DNA from: Rhodococcus sp. 4CII
GTDB taxonomy: Bacteria; Actinomycetota; Actinomycetes; Mycobacteriales; Mycobacteriaceae
NCBI RefSeq assembly: GCF_014256275.1
Contig: NZ_JACCFE010000002.1
Span: forward strand, 5,498,001-5,562,000
Reading direction: 5' to 3'
DNA length: 64,000 nt
Positions 27,208-35,890 of this stretch are shown here, in pieces; within the stretch, counting starts at the first letter, position 1, and each line of letters begins with the position of its first letter. The notes below the pieces were generated by a model, which was not told where the DNA came from, ran no database searches, and saw nothing but the letters and a program-made list of their open reading frames with translations. The translations under genes and the position numbers were made by a program.

Positions 27208-27953
27208 CGGGAGTGACGCAGCAGCGAGTGGCGGTCGTGACGGGCGGTGGTCGCGGGATCGGGGCCGCGATCTCCCGGCGGCTGGCGGCCGACGGGTTCG
27301 CGGTCGCGGTCAACTACTCGTCCAGCGCGGCGGACGCGCAGGACGTGGTGGACAAGATCGTCGCCGGCGGCGGCCGGGCCGCGGCGATTAGAGCGGACGT
27401 GTCCGACGCGGCGCAAGCGGAGGAGCTGATCGCCTCGGCGACGGCCGAACTCGGCGCACCGACCGTGCTGGTGAACAACGCGGGAATGAACATCGCGGGC
27501 GCGGCCCGCAAGCAGTCGCCGGGCGACTGGGACCGCGTGATCGGCGTGAACCTCAGCGGCGCCTTCTACACCACCCATGCCGCGCTGCCCGCCATGTACG
27601 ACAGCGGCTGGGGCCGCGTCGTCTTCGTCAGCAGCCCGTCCGGCGGGCGACGACCGTCCCCGGGCATGAGCGCCTACTCCGCGGCGAAGGCGGGACTGGT
27701 GGGCATGACCCGGTCGATGGCGCTCGAGGTGGCGCGCCGCGGCATCACGGTCAACACGGTGATGCCGGGATTCGTGGAGACCGACATCATCGCCTCCGGC
27801 GGCGAGAACGCGGTGGAGACCCTTGCCGCCCACTGGCCGCGGATCCCGGCCGAGTCGATCGCGTCGACGGTGTCCTTCCTCGTCAGCGAGGACGGCAGGC
27901 ACGTGTCCGGGGAAGAGGTCGGCGTCTGGCTCGGTGGGCCGGTCGGCATCTGA
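27204..27953 (+). CDS. Short-chain dehydrogenase/reductase
   Basis: 249 aa from the GTG at 27204, overlapping the ligase stop. A second GTG at 27213 is possible. Classical SDR: NAD(P) motif TGGGRGIG, NNAG at about residue 90, catalytic Ser in VFVSSPSGG and YSAAK. Likely a FabG-like oxidation or reduction of a CoA-bound hydroxy/keto intermediate made after the upstream ligase. It ends 17 bp before a strong hairpin. Confidence 0.87.
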   Translation: MTGVTQQRVAVVTGGGRGIGAAISRRLAADGFAVAVNYSSSAADAQDVVDKIVAGGGRAAAIRADVSDAAQAEELIASATAELGAPTVLVNNAGMNIAGAARKQSPGDWDRVIGVNLSGAFYTTHAALPAMYDSGWGRVVFVSSPSGGRRPSPGMSAYSAAKAGLVGMTRSMALEVARRGITVNTVMPGFVETDIIASGGENAVETLAAHWPRIPAESIASTVSFLVSEDGRHVSGEEVGVWLGGPVGI

Positions 27954-27970
27954 GCGGCACCTTCGGCGCT

Positions 27971-28012
27971 CGTGCGCACTTTTGGTAGTCGCAGCTACCA
28001 GAAGTGCGCACG
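27971..28012. terminator. Bidirectional hairpin between convergent SDR genes
   Basis: An 18-bp stem: CGTGCGCACTTTTGGTAG pairs with CTACCAGAAGTGCGCACG (one G-T wobble) around a TCGCAG loop. It sits between convergent genes. No U-run follows, as is common in actinobacteria. The long near-perfect palindrome may also be a genomic repeat. Confidence 0.65.
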
Positions 28013-28018
28013 GGCGCG

Positions 28019-28840
28019 TCAGCGCCCGACGGCGTCGGCCTCGGCGCGGTAGTTGCCGGGCCACGCCTTCCCGAGGGTCAGCCCGCCGTCGACGACGAGG
28101 TTCTGCCCGGTCACGAACGTTGCGTCGTCGGAGACCAGGTAGGTGACGGCGCCGGCGATGTCGTGGCCCTCGCCGGCGCGGGGGATCGGCTGGAACGACG
28201 CCAGCCCTTGCCGCACCTTGTCGACGCTGGCGTCCAGTGCGTCGCCGTCGAGGCCGGCTCCGTGACCGACGATCCGGGTGGCGACGCCGCCCGGGGTGAC
28301 GGCGTTCACCCGGACGCGAAATTCCGCGAGTTCACGTGCGGCACTGCGGGTCAGCTGTAGCACGGCGGCCTTCGCGGCGCCGTAGGGGTGCGGGCCGAAG
28401 CCGGTGCGCACGCCCGCCACCGACGACACGTTGACGATGGCGCCGAAACCCTGCTCGCGCATCACACCCGCGGCGTGCTTGGTGCCGAGGAAGGCGCTGC
28501 GCGCCAGCATCGCGAACGAGGAGTCCCACTCGTCGACGGTGGTGTCGGCGACGTACGTCCAGGCGCCGACCCGGCCTGCGTTGTTGACCATGGCGTCCAG
28601 CCGACCGAAGCGCTCGGTCGCGGTGCGGATCGCCGCCGCGACGTCCTCCTCGCGGGTGACGTCGGTGTGCAGGTAGACGCCGTGCTCTCCGAGGGCGGCC
28701 GCGACCGCCTCGCCGCGTTCGTCGTCGATGTCCGTGACCACCACCCGCGCGCCCCGCTCCGCGAGGAGTGCGCAGGTCGCAGCCCCGATTCCGCTCGCGC
28801 CACCGGTCACGACCGCGACCTTGCCGTGCAGTTCCGTCAT
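28019..28840 (-). CDS. Short-chain dehydrogenase/reductase
   Basis: 273 aa classical SDR: TGGASGIG nucleotide motif, VVTDIDD (acidic residues favour NAD), NNAG, catalytic VNVSSVAG and YGAAK. It carries an insertion after the YxxxK helix (GHGAGLDGDALDAS) and a C-terminal tail. Divergent from the crotonase operon at 28972, sharing the intergenic operator site C. Likely oxidises a hydroxy intermediate of the same pathway. Confidence 0.87.
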   Translation of the reverse strand: MTELHGKVAVVTGGASGIGAATCALLAERGARVVVTDIDDERGEAVAAALGEHGVYLHTDVTREEDVAAAIRTATERFGRLDAMVNNAGRVGAWTYVADTTVDEWDSSFAMLARSAFLGTKHAAGVMREQGFGAIVNVSSVAGVRTGFGPHPYGAAKAAVLQLTRSAARELAEFRVRVNAVTPGGVATRIVGHGAGLDGDALDASVDKVRQGLASFQPIPRAGEGHDIAGAVTYLVSDDATFVTGQNLVVDGGLTLGKAWPGNYRAEADAVGR

Positions 28841-28890
28841 TGTGCCGAATCCTTCCTCGCCGTCCGTCCGAACTGTGATCTTGAGGTATT

Positions 28891-28909
28891 AACCTAAAGG
28901 TATTAGCTT
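28891..28909. promoter_or_regulatory. tetO-like operator site C
   Basis: AAC-CTA-AAGGTAT-TAG-CTT, in the 131-bp divergent region between the SDR (start 28840) and the crotonase (start 28972). Core and left flank match fully. One site could control both directions. Confidence 0.6.
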
Positions 28910-28971
28910 GATATGTCGACGGCCGCCGATGCGAAGTCGGCCGTCGGAACCAGACGAGGGGAAGGCCCCGA

Positions 28972-29781
28972 ATGTCCGAACTGATATCGACCGAGCGGCC
29001 GCGGCCGGGTGTTCTGCTGATCCGCCTGAACCGCCCGGACGCCCTGAACGCGATGAACGCCCCGCTCGTCGAGGCGCTGCACGCGGTGCTCGCCGACGTC
29101 CGCCACGACTCCGAGATCCGCGCGATCGTGCTGACCGGGAACGGGCGGGCATTCTGCGCGGGAATCGACCTGCGCGGCTACGGCACCCCGCCGGGCGCGA
29201 CCGACGGCGAGGGCCGCGCGCAGGCGGGCATGCGGGTTCAGCAGCACATCGCCTCGCTCGTCGAGGCGTTCCGCGGCGCCAGACCGCCGGTGGTCGCCGC
29301 GATCAACGGCGCCGCCGCGGGAGGTGGGATGGCTTTGGCACTGATGGCCGACATCCGGATCATGTCCGATACCGCGGCACTGCATGCGTCGTTCATCAAC
29401 CGCGGGCAGTCCAGCTGCGACATCGGCGTCAGCTGGTTGCTGCCCCGGATGATCGGATTCTCCAGGGCGGCGGAAATTCTTCTCACCGGCCGCCCCGTCG
29501 ACGCCGCCGAGTGCGAGCGCGTCGGCATCGTGTCGTCGGTCGAACCGGCGGAGCGGCTACTCGATTCGGCGCTGGACACCGCCGAGAACATCGCGCGCAA
29601 CAGTCCATTCGGCGTGTGGATGACCAAGGAGGTGATGTGGTCCAACCTCGAGGTTCCGAGCCTGCGCGCCGCGATCGACTTGGAGAACCGGACCCAGATC
29701 CTCGCCGCCATGACCAAGGACCACCGCGAAGCCGTGTACTCGTTTCTCGAGAAGCGCCCGCCGGTCTATCAGAACCACTGA
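28972..29781 (+). CDS. Enoyl-CoA hydratase/isomerase (crotonase) family protein
   Basis: 269 aa crotonase: oxyanion segments RAFCAGIDLRGYG and INGAAAGGGMALALMADIRI, followed by INRGQSSCDIGVSWLLPRMIG. The first Glu of hydratases is Met here, and an Asp occupies the second acidic region, as in one actinobacterial crotonase subgroup. First gene of a run with the LLM enzyme and a thiolase-like protein, controlled by site C. Confidence 0.87.
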   Translation: MSELISTERPRPGVLLIRLNRPDALNAMNAPLVEALHAVLADVRHDSEIRAIVLTGNGRAFCAGIDLRGYGTPPGATDGEGRAQAGMRVQQHIASLVEAFRGARPPVVAAINGAAAGGGMALALMADIRIMSDTAALHASFINRGQSSCDIGVSWLLPRMIGFSRAAEILLTGRPVDAAECERVGIVSSVEPAERLLDSALDTAENIARNSPFGVWMTKEVMWSNLEVPSLRAAIDLENRTQILAAMTKDHREAVYSFLEKRPPVYQNH

Positions 29782-29825
29782 AGGACGACAGCTGTGACGA
29801 GTCGAGACGAGGACGGGGGTCGACG

Positions 29826-30863
29826 GTGAAGGTCGGTATCGCCGCGGGATATTGGGGCTCCGGCCCGCCGCGCAACGTCGAACGCATGCTCGCCGAAGCC
29901 GAGGCGCTCGGCGTGGACAGCTTCTGGACGGCGGAGACCTACGGGTCGGACGCGCTGACTCCACTCGCCTGGTGGGGATCGCGCACCTCCACCATCAAGC
30001 TCGGGACCGCGGTCTGTCAGATGTCGGCCCGGACGCCGACCGCCCTGGCGATGGCGGCGCAGACGGTCGACCACCTCAGCGGTGGCAGGGTGATCGTCGG
30101 CATCGGCGCATCGGGCCCGCAGGTGGTCGAGGGCTGGTACGGGCAACCGTATCCCCGTCCGCTCGAGCGGACCCGCGAGTACGTCGAGATCATGCGCGCT
30201 GTGTGGGCCCGGGAGAAGCCGGTGACCTACCAAGGGCGGCACTACCAGCTCCCGCTGGACGGTGGCAGTGGTCTCGGAAAGCCGCTGAAGTCGATCGTTC
30301 ACCCACTGCGCGAGGACATCCCGGTGTACCTCGGGGCGGAGGGACCGAAGAATGTCGCGCTCGCTGCGGAGATCGCGGACGGCTGGACCCCGCTGTGGTT
30401 CTCGCCCAAGAGCGACGAGTTCTACCGCGCCGCCCTGGCCGAGGGCTTCGGCCGGGACGGCGCACGCCGGACGCCGTCGGATTTCGAGATCGCCAACGTG
30501 TGCTGGTTGATCGAGAACGACGACGTGGAGAAGGCGGCGGCCAAGATCAAACCCGTCGTCGCGTTGTACGCCGGTGGCATGGGTGCGAAGGGTGCCAATT
30601 TCCACAACGACGTCTTCACCCGCATGGGCTGGGCCGACGCCTGCGCCGAGATCCAGGATTTGTATCTGCGCGGTCGGCCCGATCTCGCCGCGCAGGCCGT
30701 TCCCACCGAGATGGTCGAGGACGTCGCGCTGATCGGGCCCGCCGACAAGATCTGTGAGGACATCGTGAACCGCTGGAAGCCCACCTGTCTGACGACGCTG
30801 ATCCTCGGCGGCTGGCCGAGGCCCGAGAACCGGGAACGCATCCTCGAGGCGGTGATGTCATGA
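29826..30863 (+). CDS. F420-dependent LLM oxidoreductase, Rv3520c type
   Basis: 345 aa luciferase-like (LLM) TIM-barrel protein from the GTG at 29826. Characteristic segments are FWTAETYGSDALTPLAWWGS, LGTAVCQMSARTPTALAMAA, GASGPQVVEGWYGQ and VYLGAEGPKNVALAAEIADG, which I recognise from the Rv3520c group. Members use reduced F420 as cofactor. In M. tuberculosis that gene lies beside ltp3/ltp4 steroid genes; here too it precedes thiolase/Ltp-like genes. Overlaps the next ATG by 4 bp. Confidence 0.88.
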   Translation: MKVGIAAGYWGSGPPRNVERMLAEAEALGVDSFWTAETYGSDALTPLAWWGSRTSTIKLGTAVCQMSARTPTALAMAAQTVDHLSGGRVIVGIGASGPQVVEGWYGQPYPRPLERTREYVEIMRAVWAREKPVTYQGRHYQLPLDGGSGLGKPLKSIVHPLREDIPVYLGAEGPKNVALAAEIADGWTPLWFSPKSDEFYRAALAEGFGRDGARRTPSDFEIANVCWLIENDDVEKAAAKIKPVVALYAGGMGAKGANFHNDVFTRMGWADACAEIQDLYLRGRPDLAAQAVPTEMVEDVALIGPADKICEDIVNRWKPTCLTTLILGGWPRPENRERILEAVMS

Positions 30864-32347
30864 CACTCGATCCGCGCACCCCGATCCTCGTCGGAGGAGG
30901 GCAGGTCAACGAGCGGAGCGGGGGAGAGGAACCCGTCGATCTCATCGTCGCGGCGGCCCGTGTCGCCGCCGCGGAAGCGGGATCGTCCCGGCTGCTCGAA
31001 CTCGTCGACTCGGTTCGGTTGATCGGCATGCTGTCGTGGCGGTACCGCGACCCGGGCGCGCTGGTCGGCGAGCGTATCGGCGCGGCCGTGCGGCACACCG
31101 GTTACACCGGCAGCGGCGGCAGCGGCCCACAGGTTCTCGTCAACCAGGCCGCCGAGGACATCGCGGCGGGCCGGACCGACGTGGTCCTGGTGGGCGGCGC
31201 CGAGTCGTGGCGGACCCGAATGAAGCTGCGCTCCCAGGGCATTCGCCCGGAGTGGACGATTCAGGACGAGTCGATTCCGCCCGCGGAGATCCTCGTTCCC
31301 GAGGTTCCGATGGTCTTCGACGGCCAGGCCCGGATCGGCCTCGACCGGCCTGCGTACGTGTACCCGCTCTTCGAACAGGCGCTGCGAATCTCGTCGGGAC
31401 TGTCGGTGGACGATCATCGTTCCGCGATCGGCGCCCTCTGGTCGGGATTCAGCAAGGTGGCGTCGACGAACCCGCACGCCTGGTCCCGTCGTGAATACAC
31501 GGCCGAGGAGATCGTCACGCCGTCCGAGGACAATCGGTGGATCAGCCAGCCCTACACCAAGCTGTTGAACTCCAACAACATGGTGGAGCAGGGCGCGGCC
31601 CTGCTGCTCTGCTCGGTCGAGGTCGCCACCCGCCTCGGGATCTCCCGCGACACCTGGGTCTTTCCACACGCGGGCACCGAGGCGCACGACACGTACGACA
31701 TCTCCGAGCGGGAGTCGCTCGACCGGTCGCCGGCCATCCGGGTCGCCGGGGCGCGGGCGCTGGAACTGTCGGGAATCGGGCGGGATGATGTCGCGCACGT
31801 GGACGTGTATTCCTGCTTCCCGTCGGCCGTCCAGGTCGCCGCGGCCGAGTTGGGACTGCCGCTCGACGATCCGGGGCGGCCGCTGACGCTCACCGGCGGC
31901 CTCACCTTCGCCGGTGGTCCGTGGAACAACTACAGCACGCACGCGATCGCCACGCTGGCGACCCGGCTGCGTGAGGCCCCCGGAACGTACGGTCTGATCA
32001 CCGCGAACGGTGGCTATCTGACGAAGCACGCGTTCGGTGTCTACCGAACCGAGCCGCCGCGCAGCGGCTTCCGGCGTCAGGACGTCCAGGCCGATGTCGA
32101 TGCGTATCCGACCACGCGGGCGCTGACGAGCTACGAGGGGTCGGGCTCGATCGAGTCCTGGACGGTGGTGCACGGACGCGACGGGTCCCCGGAGCGCGGC
32201 TTCGTCGCGGTGCGGACCGAGGCCGGCGAACGCACGCTGGCCGCGACGACGGACGCGGGCGCCCTGACCCGGTTGATCGACGTCGACGTCGCCCGGGAGA
32301 CGGTGGCCGTGACGGCCGACGGCACCTTCCGGTGCGCGGACGATTGA
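30860..32347 (+). CDS. Thiolase-fold acetyltransferase-like protein
   Basis: 495 aa, ATG overlapping the LLM stop. Thiolase superfamily core with VLVGGAESWRTRMKLRSQGI, VDVYSCFPSAVQVAAAELGL (in place of the NEAF motif) and GGLTFAGGPWNNYSTHAIA. A C-terminal domain of about 100 residues (DAYPTTRALTSYEGSGSIESWT...) resembles the OB-like extension of this acetyl-CoA acetyltransferase-like group. The usual nucleophilic Cys position reads GSGGSGPQ, so simple thiolysis is doubtful. Probably acts on a CoA-bound intermediate. Confidence 0.82.
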   Translation: MTLDPRTPILVGGGQVNERSGGEEPVDLIVAAARVAAAEAGSSRLLELVDSVRLIGMLSWRYRDPGALVGERIGAAVRHTGYTGSGGSGPQVLVNQAAEDIAAGRTDVVLVGGAESWRTRMKLRSQGIRPEWTIQDESIPPAEILVPEVPMVFDGQARIGLDRPAYVYPLFEQALRISSGLSVDDHRSAIGALWSGFSKVASTNPHAWSRREYTAEEIVTPSEDNRWISQPYTKLLNSNNMVEQGAALLLCSVEVATRLGISRDTWVFPHAGTEAHDTYDISERESLDRSPAIRVAGARALELSGIGRDDVAHVDVYSCFPSAVQVAAAELGLPLDDPGRPLTLTGGLTFAGGPWNNYSTHAIATLATRLREAPGTYGLITANGGYLTKHAFGVYRTEPPRSGFRRQDVQADVDAYPTTRALTSYEGSGSIESWTVVHGRDGSPERGFVAVRTEAGERTLAATTDAGALTRLIDVDVARETVAVTADGTFRCADD

Positions 32348-32355
32348 CTCCTGTT

Positions 32356-32374
32356 TACCTAACGACATAAGGTA
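32356..32374. promoter_or_regulatory. tetO-like operator site D
   Basis: TAC-CTA-ACGACAT-AAG-GTA. Outer arms TACCT/AGGTA are perfectly symmetric and the core GACATAAG is shared with site I. It lies 61-79 bp before the start of the small protein gene at 32435. Confidence 0.65.
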
Positions 32375-32434
32375 TAGGTAAACGAGGCCGTCCGCCGTGA
32401 GGTGTGAGGCTCTCACGGAGAAAAGGAGTTTCGA

Positions 32435-32752
32435 ATGTCTGTCGAAGACTTCCGCGACCTGTACGAGCGACACGTCGGATACGTGGTGTCCGGAGACAAG
32501 AAGGCCGCTCTCGCCGACATGGTTCAGGCAAATCTGCCCGCCGTGTTCGACGGAGTCACCGTTCCCCGCGGCGACGTCGACGGGTTCGAGATCAAGGACG
32601 TCCGGGCCGACGGCGACCGGCGCATCGGCGAGACGGTGTACACCACGCCGAAGGGGGCCATCGGCCTGCGATCGATCTGGGAGCGGCACGACGGCCGCTG
32701 GCAGGCGGCGGCGCTCGAGAACTTCCCCGTGGACGGAGGACGGCAGGCATGA
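32435..32752 (+). CDS. Small protein, possibly NTF2/SnoaL-like
   Basis: 105 aa, not confidently recognised. It begins MSVEDFRDLYERHVGYVVSGDKKAALADM, compatible with the first helices of an NTF2-like fold, and ends with the motif GAIGLRSIWERHDGRWQAAALENF that resembles the strand-turn-strand end of SnoaL-like domains. An AAAAGGAGTTTCGA ribosome binding site precedes the ATG. It starts an operon with DUF35 and Ltp-like genes and overlaps the DUF35 gene by 4 bp, so it may be a third subunit of that complex. Confidence 0.6.
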   Translation: MSVEDFRDLYERHVGYVVSGDKKAALADMVQANLPAVFDGVTVPRGDVDGFEIKDVRADGDRRIGETVYTTPKGAIGLRSIWERHDGRWQAAALENFPVDGGRQA

Positions 32753-33180
32753 CGGACGAACCGTGGGGACCGTCCGCCGACGGCCTCGACCAGCCCTACT
32801 GGGACGGGCTCACCCGAGGTGAGCTGCGACTCCAGCGTTGCGGCACGTGCAAGACCTGGATCTGGGGACCTCAATGGGTGTGCGGATCCTGCCACACCCT
32901 CGACCCGAACTGGGAGTCCGTGACACCGGCCGGAACCGTGTACAGCTGGTCACGCAGCTGGTACCCGTTCATCACCGAACTGGCCGACCGGGTCCCCTAC
33001 GTGACGGTTCTCGTGGAACTTCCGGGGGCCGGGCACCGCCGGGTACTCGGAATCCTGACCGGCGACGACACCGACGCCGTCCGCATCGGCGACCCGGTCG
33101 TCGGGCACATCGAACACGACGAAGGCGCGACCTGGCCGCTGCTGCGCTGGCGTCGATCCCCGGAAGGAGCGCAGGCATGA
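32749..33180 (+). CDS. DUF35 (zinc ribbon + OB-fold) acyl-CoA-associated protein
   Basis: 143 aa from the ATG at 32749 (ATGA overlap). The zinc-ribbon pairs are CGTC and CGSC (about residues 31-34 and 46-49), followed by an OB-fold (GTVYSWSRSWYPFI...VPYVTVLVELPG...IGDPVVGHIEHDE). DUF35 proteins partner Ltp-type thiolase-like enzymes; in steroid catabolism the ChsH2 DUF35 domain activates the Ltp2 retro-aldolase. Immediate overlap with the Ltp-like gene supports the same partnership here. Confidence 0.87.
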   Translation: MTDEPWGPSADGLDQPYWDGLTRGELRLQRCGTCKTWIWGPQWVCGSCHTLDPNWESVTPAGTVYSWSRSWYPFITELADRVPYVTVLVELPGAGHRRVLGILTGDDTDAVRIGDPVVGHIEHDEGATWPLLRWRRSPEGAQA

Positions 33181-34361
33181 GTGCACTCGCCATGCGTGGC
33201 GCGGCCGCCGTGGTCGGCGTGTCCGAACTCCACTATCGCCGCGGCGAAGCCCCCGCGGGCGAGCTGAGACTGACCCTCGAGGCGATCCTCGCCGCGTGCG
33301 CGGACGCCGGCATCTCTCCGCGCGAGCTGGACGGATTCGTCTCCTATGCCGGTGGCGGGCACGACGGCGCGGTCATCGGCGGCGCCCTGCGCGTCGACGA
33401 CGTCCGGTGGTCGAACATGATGTGGGGCGGCGGCGGCGGGACGGTCGCCGCCGCGGTCAACAATGCCGCCGTCGCGATCGCCGCGGGGCAGGCCGAGTGC
33501 GTCGTCGTCTACCGTGCGATGGCACAGGCGGACACCGGACGACTCGGATACGCGAAATACCATTACGGACCGCACTTCCTCGCGCACGGTGTCGGGTCAC
33601 CGGCCCAGGTCTGCGCACTGCGGACGCAGCGACTGCTCGAGCACGACGGCGTGCCGCGGGAGACCATGCGAGCCCTCGTGCTCGCGGCGTACCGGCACGC
33701 CCAGAACAACCCGACCGCACAGGGCTACGGCAAGCCGCTCGACGAGGCGACATACGAGTCGTCCCGCCTGATCACCGAACCGTTCCACCTGTACGACTGC
33801 TCTCGGGAGAGCGACGGAGCCGTCGCGCTGGTGCTGGTCTCCGCCGAGCGTGCGAAATCGCTGCGACCCGACCCCGCGTACGTTCTCGCCGGCGCCCAGG
33901 GCGCCCCGGGCGGCTACTCCTCGCTCATCGACAACGACGACCAGTACGCCACAGCGGGTTTCGCGGGTGCCGCCGGTCGTCCCGGCGTCGCGGACCGCCT
34001 CTGGGCCGCAGCGGGTCTCGGCCCGGACGACGTGGACGTCGTCCAGGTGTACGAGAATTTCAGCGGGCCCGCCGTCGCCGCGCTCATCGACCACGGTCTG
34101 GCGCCGTCCGGTCCCGCGGCGGGCGACGTCCTCACCGTCGACAACCTGACTGCGGGTGTGGGCAAGCTTCCCGTGAACACGAGTGGCGGCAACATCGCCG
34201 ACTCGTTCGTCAACGGAATGGGACTCGCGGTCGAAGCGGTGCGGCAGATCCGGGGCACGTCGACCAATCCGGTGGCGCACGCCAAGACGTCGCTGTTCAT
34301 CGGCGGTCCGATGGCACCTCTCGTCAGTTCGACGCTCTTCGCCCACGAAGACGTGCTGTAG
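33177..34361 (+). CDS. Ltp-type thiolase-like protein (probable retro-aldolase)
   Basis: 394 aa from the ATG at 33177, overlapping the DUF35 stop. Thiolase fold with WGGGGGTVAAAVNNAAVAI where thiolases have the nucleophilic Cys, YENF (Tyr292) in place of NEAF, and NTSGGNIADSF in place of HPxG. Loss of the thiolase catalytic residues with a Tyr at this position is what Ltp2-like side-chain aldolases show. I infer cleavage of a beta-hydroxy acyl-CoA side chain, giving a ketone or aldehyde, with the DUF35 protein as partner. The downstream aldehyde dehydrogenase would fit an aldehyde product. Confidence 0.82.
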   Translation: MSALAMRGAAAVVGVSELHYRRGEAPAGELRLTLEAILAACADAGISPRELDGFVSYAGGGHDGAVIGGALRVDDVRWSNMMWGGGGGTVAAAVNNAAVAIAAGQAECVVVYRAMAQADTGRLGYAKYHYGPHFLAHGVGSPAQVCALRTQRLLEHDGVPRETMRALVLAAYRHAQNNPTAQGYGKPLDEATYESSRLITEPFHLYDCSRESDGAVALVLVSAERAKSLRPDPAYVLAGAQGAPGGYSSLIDNDDQYATAGFAGAAGRPGVADRLWAAAGLGPDDVDVVQVYENFSGPAVAALIDHGLAPSGPAAGDVLTVDNLTAGVGKLPVNTSGGNIADSFVNGMGLAVEAVRQIRGTSTNPVAHAKTSLFIGGPMAPLVSSTLFAHEDVL

Positions 34362-34389
34362 CACCACCGACTCTGTGAAAAGGACCGAC

Positions 34390-35841
34390 ATGGACAACAT
34401 GACTGTGGACCGCGACGCTCTGTTCCTCGGTGGCCGGTGGGTCGCCCCGGCGAAGGGCGGCGCGGTCGACATCGTCGAAGCTGCCACGGAGAAGGTGCTC
34501 GGACGGTCGGCGCTCGCGTCGTCCGCCGACATCGATGTCGCCGTCACCGTGGCGCGCGACGCACTCCACGGTCCGTGGGGGCAGCTCGACAACCGCGCTC
34601 GCGCAGACCTTCTCGACGCCCTCGCGTCCGCACTGAAGAAGCGCGGCCGCGACACTGCGACATTGGTGAGCCGCGAGAACGGCATGCCGATCTCGCTCTC
34701 CGCGGGGGTCAACGGCTTCGGGCCCGCCGCCATGATCCGGTACTACGCCGCGCTCGTCCGCGAGGCGGCGTCCGAAGACGTCCGCCCCAGCGCCTTCGGC
34801 GGTCGCACGGTGGTCCGCCGGGAGCCGGTGGGCGTCGTCGCGGCCATCACGCCGTGGAACTACCCGCAGCCCCTCGCGGCGATGAAGATCGCGCCCGCGC
34901 TCGCGGCGGGGTGCACCGTGATTCTCAAGGCTGCCCCCGAAACCGCACTCGACGCGTTCGCGTTCGCGGACGCGGCCGACGAGGCGGGGCTGCCGCCCGG
35001 CGTCCTGAACATCGTGCCCGCGGATCGCGAGGCGAGCGCCTACCTGGTGCAGCACCCCGGGGTCGACAAGGTCGCGTTCACCGGTTCGACCGCCGCGGGA
35101 CGAGCCATCGGCGAGGTCTGTGGCCGGCTCCTGCGGCCCGTGACGCTCGAACTCGGCGGCAAATCCGCTGCGATCGTGGCAGCCGACGCCGACCTGTCGG
35201 TCTTCTCCGCGAATCTCGCCGAAGTCTCGCTGGTGAACAACGGTCAGACCTGCCATGCGAGCACTCGGATCCTCGCGCCCCGTGCCCGATACGACGAGGT
35301 CGTGGAGGTGGTCACCGAGACCGTCCGCGGACTGGTGGTCGGGGATCCACTCGACAAGTCCACCGCGATCGGGCCGCTGGTCAGCGCCGCTCAGCGTGAG
35401 CGTGTACTCGGGTACATCGAGGACGGGCGCAGCGCGGGGTACCGCACCACGACGGGCGGCGGCGTGCCGGGTTCGCAACCGCTCGGCTGGTTCGTCGAGC
35501 CGACGGTGTTCGTGGACGTCGACAACTCCGCCCGCATTGCGCAGGAGGAGATCTTCGGACCCGTTCTGACGATCACCCCGTACACGGACGAGGACGAGGC
35601 CGTCGCGATCGCCAACGACTCCGAATACGGGTTGGGCGGCACGGTCTGGACCGCCGACGAGGATCGCGGTCTCGCCCTGGCGGCCCGCATCCACAGCGGA
35701 ACCGTCGGTGTCAACCACTACGCGCTGGACCTCGACGCGCCTTTCGGCGGCGTCAAGTCCTCCGGACTCGGACGTGAACTCGGGCCGGAAGGCCTGCAAC
35801 CGTATTTCGCCACCAAGTCCGTGTACCTCGGAACGCGCTGA
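34390..35841 (+). CDS. Aldehyde dehydrogenase
   Basis: 483 aa NAD(P)-dependent aldehyde dehydrogenase from the ATG at 34390 (another ATG at 34399). Motifs: TPWNYPQPLAAMKIAPALAAG, FTGSTAAGRAIG, general-base Glu in LELGGKSAA, catalytic Cys in NNGQTCHASTR, and EEIFGPVLTITPY. It oxidises an aldehyde to the acid. It lies 28 bp after the Ltp-like gene in the same operon, so its substrate may be the aldolase product. Confidence 0.92.
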   Translation: MDNMTVDRDALFLGGRWVAPAKGGAVDIVEAATEKVLGRSALASSADIDVAVTVARDALHGPWGQLDNRARADLLDALASALKKRGRDTATLVSRENGMPISLSAGVNGFGPAAMIRYYAALVREAASEDVRPSAFGGRTVVRREPVGVVAAITPWNYPQPLAAMKIAPALAAGCTVILKAAPETALDAFAFADAADEAGLPPGVLNIVPADREASAYLVQHPGVDKVAFTGSTAAGRAIGEVCGRLLRPVTLELGGKSAAIVAADADLSVFSANLAEVSLVNNGQTCHASTRILAPRARYDEVVEVVTETVRGLVVGDPLDKSTAIGPLVSAAQRERVLGYIEDGRSAGYRTTTGGGVPGSQPLGWFVEPTVFVDVDNSARIAQEEIFGPVLTITPYTDEDEAVAIANDSEYGLGGTVWTADEDRGLALAARIHSGTVGVNHYALDLDAPFGGVKSSGLGRELGPEGLQPYFATKSVYLGTR

Positions 35842-35852
35842 ACAAAAACGCT

Positions 35853-35871
35853 TTTCATTCACCATTAGATC
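35853..35871. promoter_or_regulatory. tetO-like operator site E (half site)
   Basis: TTT-CAT-TCACCAT-TAG-ATC, 20-38 bp before the double CaiB gene. Only the TAGATC half is good; the other half has diverged. Confidence 0.35.
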
Positions 35872-35890
35872 TGATCGAACGGAGCAGGCG

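Noticed and set aside
26232..27953. A possible 573-aa fusion of ligase-frame sequence with the SDR
   Set aside because: The upstream part is a shadow of the ligase gene; the SDR has a proper GTG start overlapping the ligase stop.
28908..30863. A possible 651-aa fusion protein ending in the LLM enzyme
   Set aside because: The first 300 residues are an out-of-frame reading of the crotonase gene. The GTG at 29826 starts exactly at the normal LLM N-terminus.
30422..32689. A 755-codon minus-strand frame over the LLM and thiolase-like genes
   Set aside because: Low-complexity translation without recognisable domains; both plus-strand genes have strong family motifs and coupled starts.
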